Positions 8,952-17,554 of a DNA stretch of 64,000 nucleotides are shown piece by piece (position 1 is the stretch's first letter; each line of letters starts with the position of its first letter). The notes beneath the pieces were generated by a model. The model saw only the letters and a list, made by a program, of their open reading frames with translations, ran no database searches and was not told the origin of the DNA. Source of the DNA: Microvirga terricola (GTDB taxonomy: Bacteria; Pseudomonadota; Alphaproteobacteria; Rhizobiales; Beijerinckiaceae); NCBI RefSeq assembly GCF_011777495.1, contig NZ_JAATJS010000004.1, positions 186,001 to 250,000 of the forward strand, written 5' to 3'. The position numbers and the translations under genes were made by a program.

Positions 8952-9877
8952 GGCGAGCGCGCTCCCATGGTTTTGTTCAGGAGGCGTTCGAGAAGGCCGA
9001 TGGCGGCGACGAGGACCGACGCAAGGATTGCCGCACCAAAAAGTGCTGCCCAGATCTGGATTGTCTGGCCATAGTAGGACCCGGCGAGAAGCCGCGCGCC
9101 AAGACCCGCCTGTGCACCGGTCGGCAACTCGCCGACGATGGCGCCGACGAGGCTGATCGCAATCGCCACCTTCAGGCCGGTAAAGAGATAAGGCATGGAG
9201 GCAGGCAGCCGCAGCTTCCAGAAGGACTGCGCCAGCGACGCCGAATAGGTCCGCATGAGATCACGCTGCATCGGATCCGGCGAGGTCAGGCCCTTCACCA
9301 TGCTGATCGTGATCGGGAAGAAGCAGAGGTAGGCCGAAATGATCGCTTTCGGGAAAAGCCCTGTGATGCCGATGGAGCCCAGGACGACAATGATGATTGG
9401 GGCGATGGCGAGGATGGGGATCGTCTGAGACGAGATGATCCACGGCATCAGGCTGCGTTCAAGCGTCTTCACGTGGACGATCAGAACTGCGAGCACGCTC
9501 CCCAACAAAGTGCCCAAGCCGAAGCCAAGGAGCGTCGAGGACAGCGTCACCCATGCGTGGAACGGCAAGCTTCGCCGGGATGTGACCGGCATGTCGAGCG
9601 TCGTTTTCTTCAGTTCAGTCAGAACCTGATGCGGCGCAGGCAGGATCGGGCGCTCCTGCTCCATCGTCGCGAACAGAATCTCCGTGGCAGAGCGCTGTTC
9701 CCCTGCCCGGCTAAAGGCGTCGATCGTCCCTCGCCAGTTCATCAGAATGGCAGCAGCGTACCAGATTGCCACGATTGCGAGCACGACGACGAGGACCGGG
9801 CCGGCGTTGCCCCCGCGAAGACGCGATGCTTTGCGGGCGACCGGGCGCGTGGGCAAGCTAACGGCCTCAGTCGTCAT
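8948..9877 (-). CDS. ABC transporter permease (SsuC/ThiX-like), 2
   Basis: Second inner-membrane permease, 309 residues. It has one N-terminal anchor helix, a periplasmic stretch, and the BPD_transp_1 core, with an EAA-type loop near DLMRTYSASLAQSFWKLRLP. It overlaps the ATPase gene by 11 bp and the next permease by 4 bp. The paired, non-identical permeases suggest a heterodimeric channel for the importer encoded here. Confidence 0.88.
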   Translation of the reverse strand: MTTEAVSLPTRPVARKASRLRGGNAGPVLVVVLAIVAIWYAAAILMNWRGTIDAFSRAGEQRSATEILFATMEQERPILPAPHQVLTELKKTTLDMPVTSRRSLPFHAWVTLSSTLLGFGLGTLLGSVLAVLIVHVKTLERSLMPWIISSQTIPILAIAPIIIVVLGSIGITGLFPKAIISAYLCFFPITISMVKGLTSPDPMQRDLMRTYSASLAQSFWKLRLPASMPYLFTGLKVAIAISLVGAIVGELPTGAQAGLGARLLAGSYYGQTIQIWAALFGAAILASVLVAAIGLLERLLNKTMGARSP

Positions 9878-10712
9878 AGGAATGCCCTGCCCTCAGGCCC
9901 TCGCGGACCCTGTGCGCGATCTTCAGGAATTCAGGCGTCTCGCGGATCTCCAGCTTTCGTTCGCGACCTAAGTGGCTCGCGTCGATGATGTCGATGATGC
10001 GTCCGGGCCGTGGGGACATGACCACGATCATGGAGGACAGAAAGACAGCCTCAGGGATCGAGTGTGTCACGAAGAGCACCGTCTTCCGGGTCTTGTCCCA
10101 CAGCTTGAGAAGCTGCTCGTTCAGATGGTCGCGCACGATTTCATCGAGCGCGCCAAACGGCTCGTCCATGAGAAGGAGCCTGGGATCGAAGGACAGCGCG
10201 CGAGCTATGGAGGCGCGTTGCTGCATCCCGCCCGAGAGCTGCCAGGGAAATTTTTTCTCGAACCCCTTGAGGTTCACGAGTTCAAGCTGCCGGCGAGACC
10301 GCTCCCGCCGCTCGCCCTTTGAAATGCCGAAGATTTCCAACGGCAGCTCGACGTTCTTTTGGATCGTGCGCCAGGGATAGAGCGCAGGGGCCTGGAAGAT
10401 GAAGCCATAATCGCGGCGTACCCGAGCCTCGCTGGGGCTCACGCCGTTCACGTGGATATGACCGCCGTTCGGCTGCTCCAGATCGGCGATGACCCGCAGC
10501 AGCGTCGTTTTTCCGCAGCCAGAGGGGCCGATGAAGGAGACGAACTCCCCCTCTGCGATCTGCAAGTTCACATTGGAGAGAGCATAGACCGGGCCGTCGG
10601 CGGCTTCATAGGTGAGAGACAGGTCCTTGATGTCGACCACTGGGGCAGGAGTGGCCGGATCGGACTCCGGCCTCGCCGCAGCAAGACCCGACGGTGCTTT
10701 GCTACCGCCCAT
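9867..10712 (-). CDS. ABC transporter ATP-binding protein (SsuB/TauB/ThiZ-like)
   Basis: Cytoplasmic ATPase of 281 residues that energises the two downstream permeases. Walker A is GPSGCGKTT, the signature is LSGGMQQRASIARAL, Walker B is LLLMDEPFGALDE, and the switch His is in VLFVTHSIPEA. I start it at ATG 10712 because GGAGGG lies 7-8 bases upstream. The longer frame from GTG 10772 has no properly spaced ribosome-binding site. It lies downstream of the aminotransferase in the same operon. Confidence 0.9.
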   Translation of the reverse strand: MGGSKAPSGLAAARPESDPATPAPVVDIKDLSLTYEAADGPVYALSNVNLQIAEGEFVSFIGPSGCGKTTLLRVIADLEQPNGGHIHVNGVSPSEARVRRDYGFIFQAPALYPWRTIQKNVELPLEIFGISKGERRERSRRQLELVNLKGFEKKFPWQLSGGMQQRASIARALSFDPRLLLMDEPFGALDEIVRDHLNEQLLKLWDKTRKTVLFVTHSIPEAVFLSSMIVVMSPRPGRIIDIIDASHLGRERKLEIRETPEFLKIAHRVREGLRAGHSYDD

Positions 10713-10832
10713 GACATCGCCCTCCGTTACGCGTTCGAGCACTGTCTCCGCCTTAAGCTGCACCAATTTCACTCCCTATCGCAAGGACCGCCCCGTCGAG
10801 TTCCGCTGAATTTCTGAGCTAGACGCCGGGAA

Positions 10833-10857
10833 ATGATGCCCCCTTCACGGGCATCAT
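10833..10857 (-). other. Stem-loop at the aminotransferase stop
   Basis: ATGATGCCC (10833-10841) and GGGCATCAT (10849-10857) form a perfect 9-bp stem with a 7-base loop, overlapping the stop codon of the aminotransferase. There is no strong T-run after it, so it may partly attenuate or stabilise the operon transcript rather than end it. Confidence 0.5.
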
Positions 10858-12188
10858 GCCGCCGCCTTCAGCACGTCGCCAATCGTGCCGACGATCTGAT
10901 CGATCTGTACCTTCGAGACGATGAGCGGAGGTGACAGCGCGATGATGTCGCCGGTCGTGCGGATCAGGAGTCCGCGCTCGAAGCACTCAAGGAAAACCGA
11001 GAAGGCACGCTTCGTCGGTTCCCCCGCAATCGACTCCAACTCAATGGCCCCAACGAGGCCGATATTGCGGATGTCGACGACGTGCTTCGTGCCCTTGAGC
11101 GAGTGAAGCGCCTGTTCCCAATAGGACGCCAGTTCCGCGCCGCGGGTCAGAAGGCCTTCATCCGCGTAGGTATCGAGCGTGGCCAGGCCGGCTGCGCAAG
11201 CCAGCGGGTGCGCCGAGTAGGTGTAGCCGTGGAAGAACTCGATGAGATGCTCCGGCCCGGTCATGAAGGCGTCGTGGATGTCTGACTTCACGAAAACCGC
11301 TCCCATGGGAACGACGCCGTTCGTGACGCCCTTCGCCGTGATCATGATGTCGGGGACGACGCCAAAGTAATCCGCCGCAAATGGCGCTCCGAGACGGCCG
11401 AACCCGGTGATGACTTCGTCGAAGATCAGGAGGATGCCATGCTTGTCGCAGATCTCTCGCAAGCGCTTGAGGTATCCCTTCGGGGGAATGAGCACACCGG
11501 TCGAGCCGGCCACCGGCTCCACGATGACCGCGGCGATGGTCGAGGCGTCGTGGAGCGCGATAATCCGTTCCAGGTCCTCTGCAAACTCGACGCCATACTC
11601 AGGTTCGCCCTTGGTAAAGGCGTTACGAGCGGGATCGTGCGTGTGGCGGATATGGTCGACGCCAGAGAGAAGCGTGCCGAACATCTTGCGGTTCGACACG
11701 ATGCCGCCAACGGAGATGCCGCCGAAATTCACGCCATGATAGCCCCGCTCACGGCCGATGAGCCGGGTGCGAGAGCCCTGCCCTTTCACACGCTGATAGG
11801 CCAGCGCGATCTTGAGCGCGGTTTCAACGGACTCGGAGCCGGAGTTCGTGAAGAAGACGTGATCGAGCCCTTCAGGCGAAATTTGCGCCAGTCGCGAGGC
11901 GAACTCGAACGCCTTGGGATGGCTCATCTGGAACGCGGGCGCGTAGTCAAGCTCGGCCACCTGCTTCTGCACCGCCTCGACGATTTTGGGGCGACCGTGA
12001 CCAGCATTCACGCACCAGAGCCCCGCCGTGCCGTCCAGGATCGCACGGCCGTCATCGGTGTAATAGTGCATGTCCTGGGCGCTGGCCAAAAGGCGCGGCG
12101 CCTTCTTGAATTGCCGGTTCGCCGTAAATGGCATCCAGAACGCCGCGAGATCGTTGGGAAGCGGGCGTCTCATGGGCACAACGTTCAT
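10854..12188 (-). CDS. Omega-amino acid (beta-alanine):pyruvate aminotransferase
   Basis: Class-III PLP-dependent aminotransferase, 444 residues. It closely resembles bacterial beta-alanine:pyruvate transaminases, for example AFWMPFTANRQFK and LDGTAGLWCVNAGHGR near the N-terminus. FTNSGSESVETALK holds the phosphate-binding loop, LIFDEVITGFGR the PLP-pairing Asp, and MITAKGVTNG the Schiff-base Lys. It would convert beta-alanine (or beta-aminoisobutyrate) to malonate semialdehyde, the step after ring cleavage. It is the first gene of the leftward operon, divergent from rutR; AAGGA precedes the start. No malonate-semialdehyde dehydrogenase gene is in the window. Confidence 0.88.
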   Translation of the reverse strand: MNVVPMRRPLPNDLAAFWMPFTANRQFKKAPRLLASAQDMHYYTDDGRAILDGTAGLWCVNAGHGRPKIVEAVQKQVAELDYAPAFQMSHPKAFEFASRLAQISPEGLDHVFFTNSGSESVETALKIALAYQRVKGQGSRTRLIGRERGYHGVNFGGISVGGIVSNRKMFGTLLSGVDHIRHTHDPARNAFTKGEPEYGVEFAEDLERIIALHDASTIAAVIVEPVAGSTGVLIPPKGYLKRLREICDKHGILLIFDEVITGFGRLGAPFAADYFGVVPDIMITAKGVTNGVVPMGAVFVKSDIHDAFMTGPEHLIEFFHGYTYSAHPLACAAGLATLDTYADEGLLTRGAELASYWEQALHSLKGTKHVVDIRNIGLVGAIELESIAGEPTKRAFSVFLECFERGLLIRTTGDIIALSPPLIVSKVQIDQIVGTIGDVLKAAA

Positions 12189-12313
12189 GGTCCTATCCTT
12201 CTCAAGTCGAATGCCTTGGCAGATGTAACTTTGTGTGGTTGATGGGGCGCTCTTGCCGCGCGCGTCCTCGGGGACGTAAAATTCGCGTCGTGAACAACGT
12301 GAAGGAATGGTCT

Positions 12314-12985
12314 GTGGCTGACGAGGTTGGGCTGGCTGCGCAAACGATAGCGCGCAAGACGACCCGGACGGGTGAGGCGAATGCAGAGCGCATTCTCGAT
12401 GCCGCGCTTGAAGTGTTCGCGGCCTACGGGTATCGCGGTGCCCGCATCGATCAGATCGCCGAGGCGGCGGGCCTCTCGAAGCCCAATCTGCTTTACTATT
12501 TTCGCACGAAGGAAGAGCTTTACACGGCCGTTCTCCGCCGCACGCTCGACATGTGGCTGGAGCCGCTTCGCGAACTCGACACGACGAGCGACCCCAAGGC
12601 CGCCCTCACCGCGTACATCTCCCGCAAGCTCGGATATTCCCGCAGCCAGCCCACGGCCTCGCGCCTGTTCGCCATGGAGATGCTCCAAGGCGCTCCGCAT
12701 CTGAGTGCGGCCCTTGGTGGTACGCTGCTCGAATTGGTGGAAATCAAGTCGCGCATCATCGAGGATTGGATCAGCGAGGGGCGGTTGCGGCCCATCGATC
12801 CGAAGCACTTCATTTTTGCGATCTGGGCGACGACCCAGCACTATGCCGATTTCGGCACCCAGATCCGCGCCCTCACGGGCGCAGGCATCGAAGACGAGGC
12901 GTTCTACGAGAAGACCCGCGCCGCGCTGACAAGCATCCTCCTTGAGGGCGTCTTGCCCTCCGAAGGCGGTTCGCAGAAGCGCTGA
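12314..12985 (+). CDS. rutR: TetR-family pyrimidine regulator RutR
   Basis: DNA-binding regulator of 223 residues. The N-terminal TetR helix-turn-helix contains GYRGARIDQIAEAAGLSKPN followed by LLYYFRTKEELY. The C-terminal domain carries segments recalled from E. coli RutR: SRLFAMEMLQGAPHL, PIDPKHFIFAIWATTQHYADF and the ending ILLEGVLP. E. coli RutR binds uracil and thymine, which release it from TTGACCA-N2-TGGTCAA. A matching palindrome lies at 15842-15857 before preT. I start it at GTG 12314, with AAGGA seven bases upstream; GTG 12290 or 12299 would add 8 or 5 residues. It lies between the two arms of the pyrimidine locus. Confidence 0.9.
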   Translation: MADEVGLAAQTIARKTTRTGEANAERILDAALEVFAAYGYRGARIDQIAEAAGLSKPNLLYYFRTKEELYTAVLRRTLDMWLEPLRELDTTSDPKAALTAYISRKLGYSRSQPTASRLFAMEMLQGAPHLSAALGGTLLELVEIKSRIIEDWISEGRLRPIDPKHFIFAIWATTQHYADFGTQIRALTGAGIEDEAFYEKTRAALTSILLEGVLPSEGGSQKR

Positions 12986-13028
12986 AGCGGTCATGCCGAC
13001 GATCTCATTGGCGTGAGTGCATGTGGAA

Positions 13029-13052
13029 ACGGCGCCGGGTGACCGGCGCCGT
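13029..13052. terminator. Bidirectional hairpin between rutR and preA
   Basis: ACGGCGCCGG-GTGA-CCGGCGCCGT is a perfect 10-bp GC-rich stem with a tetraloop, between the convergent stops of rutR (12985) and preA (13061). Reading leftward it is followed by TTTCC. It is well placed to end both transcripts. Confidence 0.75.
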
Positions 13053-13060
13053 CGTTGCAT

Positions 13061-14380
13061 TCATTCAGCAGGCTGCAGCTTTTTGGCCGCGCTGGGGTTA
13101 TTGGGGTGCTGAGTCCAGTTGAGATAGGAGCCATCCACCATGCGTCCCGTGCGGCGGTCGATCTCGTTCACCAGCGGCTCCATGGAGATGCAATTCTCGA
13201 TGGGGCAGACGCTCGCACAGAGATTACAGCCCACGCACTCCTCCTCGATGACCTCGAAGTGACGCTCCCCATTGACCAGATGCGTGATGGCCTGGTGGGA
13301 GGTGTCTTCGCAAGCCACGTGGCAGCGACCGCACTTGATGCAAAGGTCCTGGTCGATCTTCGCTTTCACGGCATAATTGAGGTTGAGGTACTGCCAGTCG
13401 GTGACGTTGGGGACCGCCGCTCCAACAAAGTCGGAAATCTTGGAGTAACCCTTTTCGTCCATGAAGGCCTCGAGGCCAGTGATCATCTCCTGCACGATCT
13501 TGAAGCCATAAACCATGGCCGCTGTGCAGACCTGAACCGTGCCGCAGCCGAGCGCCATGAATTCCGCCGCATCCCGCCAGGTTTCAATGCCGCCGATGCC
13601 GGATATCGGCAGGCCATGGGTCGCCGGTGAGCGGGCGATCTCCGCCACCATGTTGAGCGCAATCGGCTTCACCGCCGGGCCGCACATGCCGCCGTGGGTG
13701 GCTTTTCCATCCGTGTGTGGGCTCGGGATCATACGCTCAAGGTCGACGCCGACGATCGAGTTGATCGTGTTGATCAACGAGACCGCATCAGCCCCTCCGC
13801 GCTTGGCGGCCTCGGCCGGCTTGCGGATGTCGGAGATGTTGGGCGTGAGCTTGACGATGACCGGCATCCGCGAGTGGGTCTTGCACCAGCGCGTGACCAT
13901 TTCGACGTATTCCGGCACCTGGCCGACCGCAGAGCCCATGCCGCGTTCGGACATGCCGTGCGGGCAGCCGAAATTAAGTTCGATGCCGTCGGCGCCCGTG
14001 GCCTCGACGCGCGGCAGAATTTTCTTCCACGCCTCCTCCTCGCAAGGGACCATGAGAGAAACGACGATGGCCCGGTCCGGCCAGCGGCGCTTCATCTCGG
14101 TGATCTCCTGAAGATTCACTTCAAGAGGACGGTCCGTAATCAACTCGATGTTGTTGAAGGCCGTGATGCGACGGTCAGCGCCGTGCACGACGCCATAGCG
14201 CGGCCCCGAAACGTTGACGACCGGTGGCCCCTCCTCTCCAAGGGTCTTCCATACGACGCCGCCCCAACCGGCGCGGAAGGCGCGCTCGATGTTGTAGGCC
14301 TTGTCGGTTGGCGGGGCGGAGGCGAGCCAGAACGGATTGGGAGCTTTGATGCCGCAGAAATTGACGCTGAGATCGGCCAT
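13061..14380 (-). CDS. preA: NAD-dependent dihydropyrimidine dehydrogenase subunit PreA
   Basis: Catalytic subunit that reduces uracil/thymine to the 5,6-dihydro forms, the first step of the reductive pathway. The 439-residue protein has an FMN-binding dihydroorotate-dehydrogenase-like barrel (SVNFCGIKAPNPFWLASAPP at the start). The active-site loop is NFGCPHGMSERGMGSA, with its catalytic Cys. Two [4Fe-4S] motifs lie near the C-terminus (CIKCGRCHVAC and CVGCNLCASVCP). GGGGAGGAACC precedes the start. It lies 11 bp behind preT, in the arrangement of E. coli preTA. Confidence 0.95.
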   Translation of the reverse strand: MADLSVNFCGIKAPNPFWLASAPPTDKAYNIERAFRAGWGGVVWKTLGEEGPPVVNVSGPRYGVVHGADRRITAFNNIELITDRPLEVNLQEITEMKRRWPDRAIVVSLMVPCEEEAWKKILPRVEATGADGIELNFGCPHGMSERGMGSAVGQVPEYVEMVTRWCKTHSRMPVIVKLTPNISDIRKPAEAAKRGGADAVSLINTINSIVGVDLERMIPSPHTDGKATHGGMCGPAVKPIALNMVAEIARSPATHGLPISGIGGIETWRDAAEFMALGCGTVQVCTAAMVYGFKIVQEMITGLEAFMDEKGYSKISDFVGAAVPNVTDWQYLNLNYAVKAKIDQDLCIKCGRCHVACEDTSHQAITHLVNGERHFEVIEEECVGCNLCASVCPIENCISMEPLVNEIDRRTGRMVDGSYLNWTQHPNNPSAAKKLQPAE

Positions 14381-14391
14381 GGTTCCTCCCC

Positions 14392-15756
14392 TTATTCCGC
14401 CGCCATGGGGGCGACGCCCCGGAGCGTGCTATTGATGGACAGGGCAGCTTGCTTGCCGTCTTCGACCGCCACCACCGTAAGGTCTCGCCCGCCAGCGACG
14501 CAGTCGCCCCCGGCCCAGACACCGGAAAGAGAGGTCCGCCGCTCGCCATCGACAGCAATACGTCCTGAAGCGAGGTCGAGCGTATCGCTTGATCCCGCGA
14601 TATCGCCCGGCACGAACAACTGGCCGATGGCCTTGAAGAGCTGATCGGCAACAACTTCAAATGTCTCGCCGGTATCGACCAGCTTTCCGTACTTCTCCAT
14701 GGTCGCAGCGAAGGTCACGGAGCGGAGCGCGCCATTCTCACCGCGGACGGCCGTGGGTCGCGCCCAATGGCGAACCACGACTCCCTCGGTCAACGCGAGC
14801 TCCTGTTCGTAGCGGCTCGCGCCCATCTGATCTGCGCCGCGGCGATAAACGATTGTCACCTCCTCGGCGCCGAGCTTCTTTGCCTGCACCGCAGCATCGA
14901 CAGCGGTCATGCCGCCCCCGATCACCACAACGCGACGACCAATCGGCAAGGTGGAAAGATCAGCCGTCTGACGCAGCTTCTCGATGAATGCGACGGCGTC
15001 CTCGAGGCCCCGCAACCCCGGGGCGTCGACACCAAGGGCGTTGACCGCCTGGAGGCCGAGGCCGAGGAATACCGCGTCGAAGTCACGACGGAGATCCGCC
15101 AGTGTGAAGTCCCGTCCGAGCTTCTGCCCGCAGCGCAGCTCAATGCCGCCGACGCTCAGAATCCAATCCACTTCGGTCTGAGCGAAGTTGTTCGTGGACT
15201 TGTAGGATGCGATGCCGTGTTCATTGAGCCCACCCGGCTTTCGCCGCGCGTCGAACACAACCACGTCGTAACCGAGGGTCGCGAGCTTGTGGGCACATGA
15301 AAGCCCCGCCGGACCGGCGCCAACCACGGCGACCCGCTTTCCATCGCGCGCGCCTTGCTTGTAAAGCTGACGCCCTGACGCCATCACCGCGTCGGTCGCA
15401 TGGCGTTGCAGCTCGCCGATGATGACCGGCCTGCCTTCCGCTTCATTGCGCACGCAGGCCTGCTCGCAAAGCGTCTCCGTGGGACAGACGCGAGCACACA
15501 TTCCGCCGAAGATGTTGGAGTCGAAGATCGTCTTGCCCGCACCCTTCGCATTGCCGGTTGCGATCTGCTTGATGAAAAGCGGAATATCGATGCTGGTCGG
15601 GCAGGCTGTGACGCAGGGAGCATCGTAACAGAAGAGACACCGTTCCGCGGCGACCCTCGCCTCGTGTGCGTTCAGCGGTGCGTGGAGATCGGAGAAGGCT
15701 TCGGCGTACCCACCACAGGCGAGCCGCCCGGCTTGAATATCCGGCGCTGAAGTCAT
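14392..15756 (-). CDS. preT: NAD-dependent dihydropyrimidine dehydrogenase subunit PreT
   Basis: Electron-input subunit of 454 residues, homologous to the glutamate synthase small chain. The N-terminal Fe-S domain has CLFCYDAPCVTACP and CARVCPTETLCEQAC. The FAD site is VAVVGAGPAGLSCAHKLA and the NAD(P)H site is VVVIGGGMTAVDAA. It passes electrons from NAD(P)H to PreA. ATG 15756 is chosen because AGGAGG lies four bases upstream; the frame is open to 15831. The probable RutR operator is 86 bp upstream. Confidence 0.94.
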   Translation of the reverse strand: MTSAPDIQAGRLACGGYAEAFSDLHAPLNAHEARVAAERCLFCYDAPCVTACPTSIDIPLFIKQIATGNAKGAGKTIFDSNIFGGMCARVCPTETLCEQACVRNEAEGRPVIIGELQRHATDAVMASGRQLYKQGARDGKRVAVVGAGPAGLSCAHKLATLGYDVVVFDARRKPGGLNEHGIASYKSTNNFAQTEVDWILSVGGIELRCGQKLGRDFTLADLRRDFDAVFLGLGLQAVNALGVDAPGLRGLEDAVAFIEKLRQTADLSTLPIGRRVVVIGGGMTAVDAAVQAKKLGAEEVTIVYRRGADQMGASRYEQELALTEGVVVRHWARPTAVRGENGALRSVTFAATMEKYGKLVDTGETFEVVADQLFKAIGQLFVPGDIAGSSDTLDLASGRIAVDGERRTSLSGVWAGGDCVAGGRDLTVVAVEDGKQAALSINSTLRGVAPMAAE

Positions 15757-16103
15757 AAGTCCTCCTGCCCGCCCCAGGCGGGTTTTACAGGCCATCGAAC
15801 CGTTCACCTCGGCCCGCCTCTCAAGGGGCAAGCTCGTTAATTTGACCAGCTGATCAAAAATTTAGAATGATGTCAAACTGGCTGTGAGCCTGAGAACCTT
15901 GCTCGCCCTGTCGTTTGAGCGGGAGAATGAGCGGGCGATGCTGCAAACAGCATCCGATGCACGGAGGGGCATCACACTCTGCGTCGATGTTGAGCAAAAT
16001 GAGGTAATTGGATGCAGCGAAGGTGTGGAATGCCACCTTCATGATGGGTGTCGCCGTACTTTCGACACCGGCAAAAATTACTCGGGCACCGCACATAGAC
16101 GTT
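15757..16103. other. Intergenic region: preT promoter, otherwise featureless
   Basis: About 350 bases between preT and the terminator of the phytase-like gene. The preT-proximal part holds the RutR-like palindrome and a -35-like TTGACA (minus strand, 15871-15876). The rest, 15880-16103, contains only short open frames with no ribosome-binding site and no family resemblance, and I see no RNA gene in it. Confidence 0.6.
15842..15857. promoter_or_regulatory. Probable RutR operator in front of preTA
   Basis: TTGACCAGCTGATCAA matches the E. coli RutR consensus TTGACCA-N2-TGGTCAA in 13 of 14 defined positions. On the minus strand it lies downstream of a perfect -35-like TTGACA at 15876-15871 and covers the expected -10 region, so a bound repressor would block preTA transcription. 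The RutR gene is 3 kb away in the same locus. Confidence 0.8.
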
Positions 16104-16136
16104 GCCGGGACCGAAGACGAACGCATCGGTCCCGGC
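16104..16136 (-). terminator. Terminator-like hairpin after the phytase/esterase-like gene
   Basis: GCCGGGACCGA (16104-16114) and TCGGTCCCGGC (16126-16136) form a perfect 11-bp stem with an 11-base loop, 9 bp past the stop of the leftward gene at 16145. No long T-run follows, but the stem is very stable. Confidence 0.65.
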
Positions 16137-16144
16137 CGCGCCGG

Positions 16145-17497
16145 TTAACGGGCCTTCAGGAAATCGGCCACTTCCAGCAGAACGAACTCGTTGTCATCCT
16201 GCTTGTTGGGTTCGCGGCTCGATGAGAACGGAAGGTTGTTATCGTTGCCGACGATGATGTGGCGGTCATCGACGACATCCACGTTCTCAATGGTGAAGAA
16301 CGGAAATGTCAGCACACTGCCGTTCAGCGGCTTGCGCGCCTTCTTGTTCGGGTCAGCAATTTGCATCAAGTCGATGTAGCCGACCTTGCGAGCCGGTCCG
16401 TTCACATTTTTGTCCGACATCTCGATCTTGTAGACGCGTTTGAACTTCGCGATGTCGCTGAAGCAATCCGTGCGCTTCTCACCTGCCGGACAGGCCTTGT
16501 CGGCAGTGCCCTCGCCGTTGTCGCGCTCGATGATGAGACCGGTCGTGGCGTCGATCATGTTGAAGTCGCCGATGGCGAGTCCATTCTGTTCGAGCACATA
16601 TTGCCAATGACGGCCCGTCCACTTCTCAGCCTGAACATCGAACTCGAGGATTCGGAGATACTCCTTGCCGTCGCTTGTCTTTTCCCAATCCTTCTTGTCC
16701 GCGTCCAAGAGAGAACCTTCGAGCAGAGCGTAGAGAAAGCGTCCATCCGGCGAGACGGCCATGCCCTCGTAGCCCTTCGAGCGGCGCACGTTGAAGGCGA
16801 CGGGAACATTCGGCGCAGCCGGGGTCGTTACAGCGTAGTGGTCGGGCGAACGCGCGGGTTTGCCGTCGATCATGGTTTCAAACACGGCTTCGACCTTGCC
16901 CGTCCGGTCGGTCCGGATGAGGTAGGGACCGAATTCGTCGCCGATCCAGAGCTTGTCTCCGATGAACTGGAAGCTCTCGGTGTCGAAGTCGGAGCCGGTC
17001 AGATAGCGCTTCGGGGTACCTTCATTGACGATGCGGAACGGCACCTTCTTGTCGGGATCGCTGAGGAAGATGGTTTCAAGGCGCTCCACCGAACCCTTGT
17101 TCCAATCGATCCGATAGCGATTGAGATAGAGCATCGAATCCGGTGAGTTCGCCTTCGCACCGAAGCCGTTGTCGGTCAGAACCCAAAAGGTTCCATCAGG
17201 CATTTTCTTGATACCGGAATGGCCTTGTAGCGGCTGACCGCGGAAAGGAAGCTTCACACCGGTCGGGCGGTTGGCCGAAAGGCCTTCGACTGTGCCGATC
17301 TCATCGATCCGCTTACCGTTGGTGAACTTACCTGAAACCTTGAGGTCGTCCGGCGCATCCGCAGGCGCCTCGACAAAGCTCAACGCCGGGAGCACCGCGT
17401 GCCCCGCGAGAGTTGCGGGATAGTTTTGCTGCGCGAGGGCCGGCCCAATCAGCCCGGCAACCAAGGGAACCGCCAATACAAAGCGGGCAATCATCAT
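16145..17497 (-). CDS. Secreted esterase-like-activity-of-phytase family protein
   Basis: Exported 450-residue protein with a signal peptide (MMIARFVLAVPLVAGLIGPALA, cleavage after about 22). The body looks like the beta-propeller family annotated 'esterase-like activity of phytase' (PF13449): GHSGIKKMPDGTFWVLTDNGFGAK, GDEFGPYLIRTDRTGKV, GYEGMAVSPDGRFLYALLEGS and IERDNGEGT. The biochemical substrate is not established; release of phosphate from organic esters fits the context. AGGAGG precedes the start. It is divergent from an alkaline phosphatase, and a 7-4-7 Pho-box-like repeat (17555-17572) lies in its promoter region. Confidence 0.82.
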   Translation of the reverse strand: MMIARFVLAVPLVAGLIGPALAQQNYPATLAGHAVLPALSFVEAPADAPDDLKVSGKFTNGKRIDEIGTVEGLSANRPTGVKLPFRGQPLQGHSGIKKMPDGTFWVLTDNGFGAKANSPDSMLYLNRYRIDWNKGSVERLETIFLSDPDKKVPFRIVNEGTPKRYLTGSDFDTESFQFIGDKLWIGDEFGPYLIRTDRTGKVEAVFETMIDGKPARSPDHYAVTTPAAPNVPVAFNVRRSKGYEGMAVSPDGRFLYALLEGSLLDADKKDWEKTSDGKEYLRILEFDVQAEKWTGRHWQYVLEQNGLAIGDFNMIDATTGLIIERDNGEGTADKACPAGEKRTDCFSDIAKFKRVYKIEMSDKNVNGPARKVGYIDLMQIADPNKKARKPLNGSVLTFPFFTIENVDVVDDRHIIVGNDNNLPFSSSREPNKQDDNEFVLLEVADFLKAR

Positions 17498-17554
17498 GTG
17501 TCCTCCTGCTCAATGTGGAGCACAAGAGTTCTGGGCACGGGCGATGTCGCACAG

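Noticed and set aside
15854-16126. 90-codon open frame on the minus strand in the preT upstream gap
   Set aside because: No ribosome-binding site, Cys-rich composition without a recognisable motif, and it runs over both the RutR-like operator and a terminator.
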